Shown here: in pieces, positions 51,720-62,734 of the stretch
Numbering within the stretch: the stretch's first letter is position 1
Layout of the letters: each line of letters starts with the position of its first letter
From: Xylona heveae TC161
Taxonomy: Eukaryota; Ascomycota; Xylonomycetes; Xylonales; Xylonaceae
Length of the DNA: 64,000 bases
Assembly (NCBI RefSeq): GCF_001619985.1
Contig: NW_017264194.1
Location: 1,297,511 to 1,361,510 of the forward strand
Direction of reading: 5' to 3'
Position numbers and translations under genes: made by a program
Notes under the pieces: generated by a model
What the model saw: the letters and a program-made list of their open reading frames with translations, nothing else
The model's database searches: none
Told to the model about the DNA's origin: nothing

Positions 51720-52248
51720 AATAGTCATTTTGCTTGTATATACCTACGTAAAAACCTTCAGAGAATGTCACTAGACAAAAATATTCCATATATATTTCTG
51801 TATGAAGCAAAAAAATAAATAATAATCTTAATCTACCAAAACTTTAGCCAATACATATGCTTAAAATTTCTGCGCCATTAGGATGAAGAAAGAGTCAAGA
51901 AATCTGACCAAGCCATTAAGTCAGCAACAATCGCTGCATCTAGTTAACCAGTCAACTAGTCATGCTCGGCACGGGACGTGAGAGATCCGGTAGCATTTAT
52001 CCAGTCCACCGAGTGTCAATCAAAGAGAGTAATAACAGACTTGGATTATGCCTTTTTTGTACGCGCCTTGCATTCTTCGGCTGCCGTATGTTTTCCCGGA
52101 GAACGAGCCAATCATTAGCGACGTATTTGTAGCTATCGTACGGATTGCATCATTAACCCATGGTGACACTGCCAGCCTACCCTGGGAATTGAGCTCGTCA
52201 GATCGCCTTGATAAGACGAGCTGAGGAACCCCGCTTCTGAGGAAGTCG
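51720..52248. other. Spacer downstream of allantoicase
   Basis: About 530 bp holding the allantoicase 3' region (AATAAATAATAA-like near 51815) and the promoter of the b561 gene. Nothing else is recognised. Confidence 0.5.
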
Positions 52249-53355
52249 ATGGCTGCTGGTAAAAGGGATTCAACTCAACACGTTGATTCTTTTGTTTCTA
52301 CACCACGGTACAGGAAGATCAATATGGCTACAGCTCCAGAAGCTTCGCGTGACGACCCCGTCTCCGTTGTTAGGGCGGACGGAGAGGACGAGCCGCTGCT
52401 AGGCAGAGCTGGTGACGCTTCACAGAAAGAGGGAAAGGGACTTCAGTATAACTTAATTCTTGGTATGAACACTTTGCTTTTAATTTTGTCGATACCTTTT
52501 GTATTTTTAATTCCGTGGCAAATATAATGTTTATGAGTTTCAGTTTGCTGACTTCTACATAGGAACTGCTGTCCTGGCGCAAGCGGGAATTTGGATTGTT
52601 AGTGTTCAGATATCTGTTCAAAGAAATTTATATTTTACTAATACTTGTCCACAAGCTTGTCGCAATCGTTTGGGCAAATATATTCCTTTCTAAGCTCATC
52701 TTGTTTTCCGCTCATCCAGTGAGTTTCTCTTACAACTTTGTGGTTTTGAAAATGAAGCCTTTGCTAACAAGAATCTCGTACAGTTGCTCAATTCAGTCGG
52801 TGACACCAGTCCTTTTACTCAATTGCTCTCATTTCACGTTTATGGCTAACAATCTTCACGCCACAGGCCGGCATTTTACTAGTCACTCAAGGGGTGCTAA
52901 TTCTGCAGCCTACGCATTCGCAGCCGCAAAAACGGCAGGGTACCACCGTTCATGCCATCTTCAATCAATTAGGCCTCGATGCTCTTGTGGCAGGCTTGAT
53001 TGTTATAGAGGTGAACAAATTTGCTCACAACGGGATTCATTTTGAATCTCCCCATGCGATCCTCGGTCTTATCACCTATATTTTCTTTTTTATTCAGTCA
53101 TTTGTTGGTGTTACACAGTATTATACACCAGCTCTTTATGGCGGAGAAGTCAAGGCTAAGAAGATTTGGAAATATCACCGGGCATCGGGCTATATCGTGC
53201 TCATCCTAAGCCTTGCTACGATTGCCGCCGCTACTCAAACGGATTACAACAAAAACGTTCTCCATATTCAGCTTTGGGCAGTTTTAGTGGCCGCAGTACT
53301 TGTGCTGGCAGGAATTATTCCGCGGATAAAGAAGCAGAAATTTGGTCTGTCTTAA
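52249..53355 (+). CDS. Cytochrome b561-type membrane protein
   Basis: Probable transmembrane electron carrier of the b561 family, which moves electrons from ascorbate-like donors or reduces ferric iron; the physiological donor in fungi is uncertain. Exons 52249-52462, 52563-52597, 52656-52718, 52784-52795 and 52867-53355 give 270 residues (245 if the ATG at 52324 is used). Exon 4 is only 12 nt, coding LLNS. The core has five to six hydrophobic helices. Four histidines sit where b561 haem ligands are expected: LFSAHPLLNS, GTTVHAIFNQLG, FESPHAILGL and WKYHRASGY. The tail is basic (RIKKQKFGLS). The donor after exon 4 is a weak GTCGGT. The acidic N-terminal 45 residues face the cytosol by inference. 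Without the micro-exon the HP-LLNSAG helix would be broken, which supports the model. Confidence 0.85.
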
Positions 53356-54179
53356 AGGTTCCAGAAAAGGAAATTGGCAGCTCGATCGCTAAGATGTCTT
53401 ATAATTGCGATCATCACTTATGCGACGCTTAGTCGACTTGACTATCGCGGGAGTACTTGGTAAAGCAGGAACATAGGGGATGTTTCTTCCGCCATCACAA
53501 CTCGACATTGCAGTAGTGAAATGAAGAAATCTTTTATCGGTCACATTTCAAAGCAGTTCAATATATAGAAATGTCCGAGTGGTATCATTTGATACATGTC
53601 GATACATATTGTAATCTAAAAGCTCTTACCCCAAAGTGAGCGTTTGTGGAGATAAAAACCCCAGCTAGAGAGGGTCGTTTAAGCGGAATCTCCCCTGTCA
53701 AACTCCAGCCACCTTACCCTTTCTGTGTCAGATACCCTTGCTTCCAGCTAAAAAGTAAGGCGATTGCACCAGGTTCCCTTACTTTCCTAATGCGATGGCC
53801 GAACACGGTCCAACCCCCTTCCAAAACTCCACATGTGTCGACTACTCCGTAGTCAAGTCGTTGCCCACTGGCCTTGATTATCATTACTGAACCGACCACG
53901 GGGACAGCTCAATTCAGAGTGGCGCCAAGGAGGTGACGATTGAGAAGCTGCATATCCTGATAAGGAGTCCTTAGGAGAGTTTGACAAGAAAAAACTCAAA
54001 CCCCCCGAAAAGTACGATCACTTCTTAATTGTTTGGCCTCCTGGACCTGGCCCGTTCTCTCTTCGCGCATGAAAACCCCTGAAATTCTGCTCTCGGCCGC
54101 ATGTCCGCACATAACGAATGCTCCTCTTGCGACAGAATCTTGCGTTGGAGAGGGTCAAACGGCCAGCGAGTTTTGAAGC
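53356..54179. other. Spacer upstream of the TBC gene
   Basis: The 0.8-kb region contains the b561 3' end, one TACTCCGTA copy (53843-53851) and the TBC promoter. No coding content is recognised. Confidence 0.5.
53843..53851 (+). repeat. TACTCCGTA intergenic 9-mer, copy 5
   Basis: Exact TACTCCGTA within GACTACTCCGTAGTC, a 15-bp perfect inverted repeat apart from its central base. Confidence 0.6.
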
Positions 54180-56924
54180 ATGTCGAAGCCTCTGGGACCG
54201 AGGAGGGTGTCCTTTGGACCTCGTGGCGATGACTCGAAATTTTTAAAAGCGATCCGCTATGAAGAGACTGCAGCTGGAGAAGCTCCATTGCATGATTCAA
54301 TGAGCGAACTTAGGAGGCCGAAAACTTCGCCCGCATTGCGGTCCGTCTATTCAATAACCCGACCCGAACCTCCCCATGATCCTCGACGCGACTCTGGCCT
54401 TGCCCCGTCAAACTCTTCGAGGAGGTTCAGCGCCGCCACCGACTACGAGGATGCAGTATCGCATCTGACAAAGGACCCAAGTAGTCCAATTTACGATGAT
54501 AGCCCACCTAGTCCCGACCGTTCAACGACGCGACCGAAATCCAGGACATACTCGCAGGAGACATACGAGTCTGCAACTGATGCCGATGAGTCCCAGCCAG
54601 GGCTCCGTAATGTCTTTGAAAAGATTACGACGAATATCCCGGACGGTAGCCTCGAGGACCTATCTACTCCAGGCCGGCTCGAATTTTCGAAACGTGGGAG
54701 TATTCTGATCAAAGGGGCGAGACCAAGGACCGCCAACGCTGCTATGGACAGAGAAAGCCAAGCTAGGCGAGAGAGGGCGAGAGCAGGGCGCTCAAACCTA
54801 CCGCAAGGGCGAGTTCTCTCAGCAGATGAAGAAATGCTTTCGCAAAAGGTTCGATCTATGTATGACCATGGCGGGGAAGCCGGTGTCGACTGGACAATCG
54901 AAAGAATGTCCTGTCTTGGAGAAGAAGATTCTCGTAACACAATGCTTTCTTCAAAAGATCGATTGGCAAACGGCTCTGCAGCAGATGGAGCGAGTGGATC
55001 GGGATCAGTGCGTCCTGTCTCAATCAATTCTACGTCTCAAACTGGGAAGCGCGAAAGTATGATACAGCGAGAGCCTTGCGAACTAGCCGGCGGCATTGAA
55101 GACTGGGAAAACGTACACGGAGAAGATGTGGACCGGTATGGATTTATTCTGCCCAAGAAGGCAGCAACCGATTTCTCCGCCAAATCAGAAGCGCGCTCTT
55201 GTCCGCCGGAACATCCTCGACCGCATCGTGTCTCAACATCCCTTCAAATAGCCTCTGAGGCTCCCCGGAGAAAGCGAACGCTACGCCGAAAACTGTCTCA
55301 ACCGAGCGCCGCTCAAACACTCTCTCCTCATACACTGTCGTTTAACGGGAGAAAGAGTTTGGATCGCTCGACTAGATCCGCAACGTCCTTGATGTCATAT
55401 CGATCTTACCTCTCACTCGGTATCTCTCGTCATTCTCTTCGATATGCCGCAAATCGGCTGCCGCACAATCGAAACCGGCGATGGCTTGATGAAGCTAGTG
55501 ATATGCTCACCTTGCCTCCCGAGTTAGCGCAATTGCCTGATTTTGATCGTGCAGGAGACATATCACCAGAAATGAAAAAAAGGGAGCGCCGAAGGGAAGA
55601 GAAATGGCGGAAGATGGCTCATGTGGTGAAGGGTTCTCCAACAGGTGGCAAAACCGTTTTTGAATTCGACACAAACGATCCAAAAGTAAGACTGTTGTTC
55701 TGGGCAGCAAATTGCACAACGAATCTCCTGGACGGTCATTGCTGATCATCTTTTTTCCTAGCTCATATCCCGCACATGGAAAGGCATTCCTGACCGCTGG
55801 CGAGCAACGGCTTGGCATGCTTTCCTTACAAGCAGTGCGAAGAAAATGGGTAAATGGGAACCTGACGAGGATATCATAGCAGACTACCAGGTAAGTAACC
55901 TGGATCTTGGATACTGTTCTGCCTCTGCGTCGCATTTAGCAAGAGGACATTGGGTGCTATTCCCTGAAATGACACCGCTCATAACTTATGCCTTCTTTAG
56001 AGACTTCTTGCTCAAAGTTCTGCGGATGATGTGCAAATTGATATCGACGTTCCGCGCACTGTCAGTAGTCATATTATGTTTAGAAGGCGCTATCGAGGAG
56101 GGTAAGGATTCCTACGACACTATAATTCCGTCCAGGTTGATTGACGAACAAAACGGCAGGCAACGACTTCTCTTTCGGACATTGCATGCGCTTTCACTCT
56201 ACTACCCGGAAATTGGCTACGTCCAGGGAATGGCTTCCCTGGCTGCTACGCTTCTTTGCTTTTACGACGAAGACATGGCTTTTGTGATGCTCGTCCGGAT
56301 GTGGCGACTCCGTGGGCTCGAGACCCTCTACCGGCCAGGCTTTGACGGGCTGATGCTGGCATTGGCGGAGTTCGAAAAAGTTTGGCTTTCTGGTAGTCTT
56401 GTTTCGCAAAAGCTGGTATGTCTAGGTCTCGAACAATTCTGCAAAGGGTACCATGCCGGGGTCCCAAAGTTCCAGAACTATCTTGCTCATAGATCTTTGC
56501 AAGATGAGAGGATGGAGGAGCTAAAGTGCCCGCGAGCTCGGCGCCCGCGTTTCCGAACCACGACTAATATATTCTTTTCCAGGACGAACTAGGCATCGGA
56601 TCAACAGCATACGGGACGCGCTGGTACCTCACCCTTTTCAATTACTCAATACCATTCCCGGCGCAACTGAGGGTGTGGGACGTGTTTATGTTACTGGGGG
56701 ATCCTCGACAGAACCCTTCGTCGGGCTCCGTTGCAGGCGGTCTAGATGTTCTACATGCGACTTCAGCCGCCCTGATCGCCGGCACACGCGATATTCTTCT
56801 AGATTCGGATTTTGAGAATGTCATGAAAGTATTGACCTCGTGGATCCCAATCAAGGACGAGGAACTGCTCATGAAAGTGGCAAAGGCGGAATGGAAGAAG
56901 CATAGAGAGCGAAGGAAACCGTGA
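54180..56924 (+). CDS. TBC-domain Rab GTPase-activating protein
   Basis: Stimulates GTP hydrolysis by a Rab GTPase in membrane traffic; which Rab is not readable. Exons 54180-55685, 55762-55890, 56001-56101, 56160-56415 and 56583-56924 give 777 residues. The first 480 are Ser/Arg-rich and disordered. The TBC domain starts LISRTWKGIPDRWRATAWHAF at 503. The catalytic arginine finger lies in IDIDVPRT (I-x-x-D-x-x-R, Arg564) and the glutamine finger in YVQGM (Gln601), so both catalytic residues are present. Later blocks are MWRLRGLETLYRPGF, GIGSTAYGTRWYLTLFNYSI and LRVWDVFMLLGD. Intron 4 (167 nt) joins QKL to DELGIGSTAYG; reading straight through it gives 59 more codons and a stop, losing the domain end. 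Exon 3 stops at a GGAGG-GTAAGG donor that restores the RGGQRLLFR reading. Confidence 0.92.
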
Positions 56925-57135
56925 AAGGGTCGACCACGACGATGACGACGTCATCAACATGGCCCGGTTGATGGGAAAAGGAAGCTTCGCACGTGGCGAT
57001 CAACATCGGTAATCAGAGCGAGAATGGAAGGATCTTTGATCAGTGGCTTTTTTGTTTACGGGCGGCATAACCGAAAAGCGCCACCAAACTACGAAAACAT
57101 TTCGCGCGGCTGAGGTATTGCAGTTGTACCTCCAA

Positions 57136-57153
57136 GTCAGCCGGTTGGCTGAC
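57136..57153. other. Perfect 7-bp hairpin GTCAGCC-GGTT-GGCTGAC
   Basis: The two 7-bp arms are exactly complementary around a 4-nt loop. It lies 212 bp after the TBC stop codon, so it could sit in the 3' UTR or be a palindromic protein site. Confidence 0.5.
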
Positions 57154-58152
57154 GAACAGAAGCCAGAAAAATACATTGACTACCATTAAACGTCAGTTCC
57201 TTCTTCTGTCAGTTCGTCATCCTTTTTTCTCTCCTTGGATATTTTCGAGATGGAAAGTTCATATTCCTCGTTTTCGAACTGACATCACTACTTGGTATCT
57301 TTCGCTTGCACACTCCTTGTTTTTCAATCATTTACCTTTTGTTATTCATTGTTGCGGCGTATACCCACTTTTTGAGGCGTCCTCGTCACAAAGAAACTTA
57401 GAAGAGATGGTTTGTTTGATACCTCGGGAGTTGGAGTTAGGGCATGTAGATGATACATATCGGGTCTATCATGAGATTTTAATGTCTAATGTAATATACA
57501 ATGGTTCTGAAGGAGTGTCGAATTCCACGGAAATTCTACAGAATAGAGGCGTGTAACTGCCTAAACGAATGAAAGAAAATAGCTCTACCACGTCCAGCGT
57601 GCGGCCAGTTGCAACTTCAAAATGTCATAAGACTATAAGCGAAAACGTGGGAGGGGAAGGGATCAAAAGATCTGCAGGACACATGGGACAAGTGTCGATC
57701 AATCTATCCCGGCCGTCTGCGTCAGCACGCGACTACAGGGAATGCAGTGGCAGTTGTGAAAGAAAAAAAAGTGTCGCGTGGGGAGGCGTATGTCGATCAT
57801 CCAATCTACGACAGCAAAGGAGTGGTCCAGTAGGAAGAGGCAGAGGAGAGGCTGAAAGAAGAGAAATAATTCACAGCGAGCGATCCGAGCCCTCTACTGG
57901 ATCAATCATGGCCTTTTGACGCGTCGCAAAGCTTCTGGACCCTGCGCCTCATGACCATTCTGAGGGGAGATGTTTCTCTCTCGCTCCCTCAGCTGATGAT
58001 GATGAATCGGCCGCGGGGCATGGGTGACATGGAGATGCGTCGACCGCGGTCGTTTGGATCGGACTTTTTCCACTCTAGGTGGAGATCGACAATGCCCTCG
58101 GTAGGAGCGATTGGAGGAAGAAAGGCAGGAAGCCTCAACTCCCTCTTAATTG

Positions 58153-58175
58153 AAAAAAAAAAAAAAAAAAAAAAA
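58153..58175. repeat. A23 homopolymer tract
   Basis: Uninterrupted run of 23 A in the long spacer. It has no target-site duplication or upstream retroelement sequence that would mark it as a poly(A) tail. Confidence 0.9.
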
Positions 58176-59829
58176 TGATGAAGTTCGTGAAAGGGACTCC
58201 GTGAGAGCGAGGATGAGTCGGCAGACAGTTGGTCGATAGCCACCCTCTTCGTACCTGCTCGATTCGGACAGCACCATAAGTTACAGCTTCAGAAGCTGAC
58301 ATCATCGTTTCGGCCCTCTTTCCGAATCAACCCTCACTGTCATCATCAAAGAAAGATTTCTCTCGTTTATAATTGCGTGGCGCTTCGGAGTAAAAAAGGA
58401 ACGACTGGGTGGAATAGGAAGACAGGCGTCATTCTTTTATTCTATCCTTGCGCCGATAACGAGCCGGGTCTGTGGCAATTGCACCGAGACTCAGACAGCA
58501 ACGGTAAGAAAGTCCAAAGGATGGCAGCCAATCTGGTGAAAAGAAGACTCTGCGGCCACAGCTGAAGGATACTTCCATTGTGGTGGGGGAAACAGAGCTG
58601 AACAGGCAATTATACCATATCTGGCGCTGCTGCCAGCCTTTTGGGCGTTCTGGCGTGCATGGCTACATTGACGCATTACCCCCGCCTCAGGACAAAAAGG
58701 CGCTCTACTTGGTAGGTTCCGCCATAATCATCCACAAATGGTTACTTGGGCAAAGAATAAATTCGGATCCAAGCGACGCCATGCTTGGTTGTCGTGGATG
58801 AATTGGGTAACTGAACAAGGATGAAGCATCTCTCTTTTACGAACATGCACTCAATTTAGGCATATATAATATTACTGCAGACAGCCACACACACAATAGT
58901 GCAATCGCACCTGGCAAGGGAAGGGATATCAAGTGGAAAAAAAAAGGAAATGGTTGAAGGATCTGAATCTTTTCAGTCGTTTCCGGCTTTGACCGGACTG
59001 TATTTCACTGTGGAGGGACAACCACCAATTATGACAACCTGGCGGGTCCTGATCGGCATCTGCAATCAAAAATGGCCCTCGGATAAGGAAGTCGTGAAGG
59101 AGCGAGTATTCAAAGTTATCGACAAGAAGCATACCAGAGCAATCGGAAATGGAATCGAACATCTACTTGAAACGAAGCTTTTTTGGATGAATGCAACACC
59201 ATATGACATAAAGAGTTATGATCGTCGGCAAGTGGTCTGATTTTTTGACTGTCCCTCACATCAAACATGCGGCTGGGTGTGGATTCGAGCCGACCACTTA
59301 GGCGCACATCTTAAGTTGCTTCTTTCGGGCGTGGCTCTAACATCGCATCCTCACGTAGGACAGCTTCACGCGCCCAAACGGGGCGACGGTGAAGACACGG
59401 CAAGCCTCGGATACTACTGCCGTTGCCACCAAACAAGATCATCGCCAACTAATCCAAATCAAAAGTGGAGCGGACAATTTATGGCGGCGAAACCAGAGAG
59501 ATTCACTATATTGTCAAAAGATGCGCCGAAACTTCTATCCGTCTTGCAGCAAGACCGGTTCCACATATGTTCTACATGCTCACGCATACTCCTCTGTTCT
59601 CTGTTGATGAATGACTTAGCGTCCGTCCTGCCGGGGCGTATCCTTGGATCGTCAGTGGCTGGACGGAGGCGAGACGTCGGGGCCAATCTGGCGACTGGGG
59701 TGGGCAATAATGCCAGTATACAGTGACAGTGCGCCTCAATGTTCCTTGCTCATTAGCAGATGGATGCTGTTGATCGACGCGTTCAACATGGGCTATTGTG
59801 GATCAAAGGGCAGCAATTGCGATCAGAAC

Positions 59830-59838
59830 TACTCCGTA
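59830..59838 (+). repeat. TACTCCGTA intergenic 9-mer, copy 6
   Basis: Exact TACTCCGTA, just before the CT-rich tract in the long spacer. Confidence 0.6.
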
Positions 59839-62734
59839 TAATCCTCTGAATCAGCTCATTGATCCAATTTTTTTTCTCTCTCTCTCCCTCTTCTCAGCTT
59901 CTTGGATATGTCGCCAGTCTCATGCTGATCCGCTGGTCTTTGCTACGCCAAAAAATTACGCACTCTTGAGCTTGCGCAACGCCCCGCAGGGACTTCGGCT
60001 TCATTGGCTGATTACGTCGTCCTCAGGTCTACGTAGCCACTCTCTTTCCGTCGGGACCAAGGAATGCCCCGACGTCACATTTGTGCTGCCGACTGTCTAC
60101 CATTTGCGGAACCAAAGACCGCCTTCCGCACCATACTTTTGCTTTGCGACAGGGACATTTGTTCGGTGTGATATGCGGTGTAGATGTGCATTTGCCCCGG
60201 ATGAAAACATTCGGCATGGCCGGAGAGTGACCAAGAGAAAGGAATTGAGACGGGCCAATCAGCCTGTGAGTGACATTCAGACGACTACGATCGGGAGGGG
60301 AAAGGAAATTTCTCAGGACGCTTCTACCGATGGATTTTAAGATTTAAGGTGAACGAGGCTTCCGCCCAAATGCCATGCTCGGGACAATGGGTGATGACAC
60401 TCTCGGTTTCATCCGCCCCGTTAGAGGTTAGTTGGTCATGGATCTGACAAGTCTGCGACGGTCCAGATTCCGAATCTACGTGGAAATGACTAGCATCTGA
60501 ACTATTTGCTCTCCGTTATATTGGGCAGTGGGCTTGGGTCACTAAAACAACGACTAATATGTCACCGAAAAGGGCACCTGGTGGCGGACTCGTCCATGCT
60601 TAATCGAGGTTAGTTGCTCAGAACGCGACCCTTGCGGCGTAGCTAGCAAGCCACAGCGGGAGGACCAAACGACGACCTTTCCCTCTGGGACAATTGATGA
60701 TTCTACTTCTATATTGAAGGATGCTTCTCTACAGCTGCTCTGACGTTGGCTCCATCTTGGCTCAAACCACCCCCCGCCCCGGGGCCACGAAAAACAAAAC
60801 AACCGTGATTGCTGAATGGAGCCATAAACCCGGAAAAGTGCACACCCATTTAACGTATCCTTGGCGATTGTCACACCTTGACCTCCCAATGCAGACGCTA
60901 TCGGCTCCTGCTACTGCTTGTGGAGATTTATCTGTCTGAAGAAGGCATCGGCTGAATTGATAGCATGTCCTTTTCGTTTCCTTGGATGCAAGCGCATCCC
61001 AGTCCTAAGGTTTTAGCCATCTGAGCACTAAACTATTAATCCGCCCCTCGAGCAGTGCTCAGTGAGGCTGTTGTTGCAGGACAGTGATGGTGGAAAAAGG
61101 GCAACCAGCATCGAAGCCTCGCTACCGTTGACTGGACGAGTCGGACAGCCGCATCCGTCCAAGATCGGCGCGCTCTGGGAAACGCCCGTGACGCCAATCG
61201 TACCGACTTGCAACGACACAACGTTCCTGTCGGTGTCATGCATCTCTTGCTGGATTGTTATTTGCCCACACCTCTTTTGGGGCCAATGTCTGGAACGCAT
61301 CTTTTAGTAGGAAGTCTTACGGGGGGCAAGCTGTCTCGTCACGGTTAGTTTGCGGGTCCAAGCTTCTGTTCAGAGTGCACACTACTCGCCGACGGGCTGT
61401 CGACCGTCGTTGCTCTTCGTTTGCCGGACCATGCGCAGCATGGCGAGGTAGGGCTCTTGGGAATTGATCCAAAAAGGGTCCATTCTAGGCCACCTTGGCT
61501 TGACAAGGCCTGGCACGTCGTGTGGCCCCCCGGTATGGCGTTTCTTCTCTGAGAAAGCCACGTTCTCACCAATTTTTCCACCATCTCTATTACTCTGTCC
61601 TAGTTTTTCCATGCACGCCCAACGAACCACGCCTACTGGGGAAAGGGTGTGAGCGCCATGGAAAGATTCTACGTACAAATTAGCCAGGCTTCAAGGGTAA
61701 ACGAAACAGGAACCCCCCTTCCCCCTGCTGGTGTCTTTACTACGTCCTGCTTGCTGCTTTTGCTGCTACCATGGCTATTATTATTGACTTTTTGAGTGTT
61801 TTTTTGATGTCGCTGGCCGTATTTGGGTCTTGCCAGGCAACACTTAACAACCCCGATTGCAAGCCCCACGTCCACCGCTTTGCCATGGCACCTCCACTAC
61901 GTCTCAGCGCCAATTGGTTCCATTTTTGTAATTTTGACAAGTCTTGGTTTTTCCCGTCTGGCTTGCAAGCCGTGCTAGGGTAGTGCTCAAGCTCACGTTT
62001 TGCTCCGAGGGGAGGTGCTTGCAAACCCTACATGAACAGTGCAAAAGTACCGTCCGCCCCCGTCTCATGCACTGTCAATCTCCTACTCTCTTTGTCGACC
62101 GTTGATCTTTGCCATTGTGCCTCCGTCCGTGGGACGATCGTCCGCACCAAATCTGATCCCGCTCCACGCGACAGAAGCAAAAAGGCATTCTCTGACGCCT
62201 CCTCGTTCACACCCTCCATCAGAGTAGCCCTACGCCATCGGACGAATCAGCTCCTGGTGGTTTCAACGGTAGCGAGGGGCCCTCGATTTCCTCCGACGGG
62301 GCCCCGGTCTTTAGTATCATCGGTCTCGGTGGGAAGCAGTCTCGCCCCTCAAGGCCCCAAGAAAGGACGTGCGCATGCGCATAAGGGAGCTTGAGTTCCC
62401 AGCTGCTTTGCTTGTTTCTTAATCCTTACTCATCTGCAAAAAGGTTCTCTGCTCATGCTGTCCTATTGTTTATTCCCTTAGTGTTCTTCCTCATACAGCT
62501 ATCATTATTGCTGCTTTTGAAAATCGTATCCCAAATTTTATTTTATCATTATTTTTTTTGCGCTTCAATTCAAGCTTCTACGCACTCATGTTGCTCACAC
62601 TCAAAACTCCAGCTCCCGACAATTTGAACCGTTTCTATGACGCTTCTCCGCTGCCACCGAATTCCGCTCCCCATTTTCCTCCTCCGGTGACTGGTGCTTA
62701 TTTGCCTCTACCGTCTTCGAGAGCTTCACGGACG

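Larger units (their letters stand above)
56925..62734. promoter_or_regulatory. 5.8-kb spacer upstream of the Pro/Gln-rich gene
   Basis: The longest gene-free stretch of the window. It includes the TBC 3' region, a GTCAGCC-GGTT-GGCTGAC hairpin (57136-57153), a 23-A run (58153-58175), one TACTCCGTA copy (59830-59838), and a CT-rich tract ending in CTCAG (about 59872-59897) that resembles a 3' splice site. Several open frames of 60-180 codons occur but none carries a recognisable motif. A very long promoter or spliced 5' leader for the gene at 62735 is the simplest reading; a noncoding or fast-evolving gene remains possible. Confidence 0.5.

Noticed and set aside
58153-58175. A23 tract as the tail of a retroposed sequence
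   Set aside because: No target-site duplication or retroelement-like sequence precedes it.
58899-59240. 113-codon plus-strand frame
   Set aside because: Reads superficially like protein but has no recognisable motif, splice-linked neighbours or conserved start context.
59268-59300. tRNA B-box-like GATTCGAGCC
   Set aside because: No A box, acceptor stem or anticodon arm could be folded around it.
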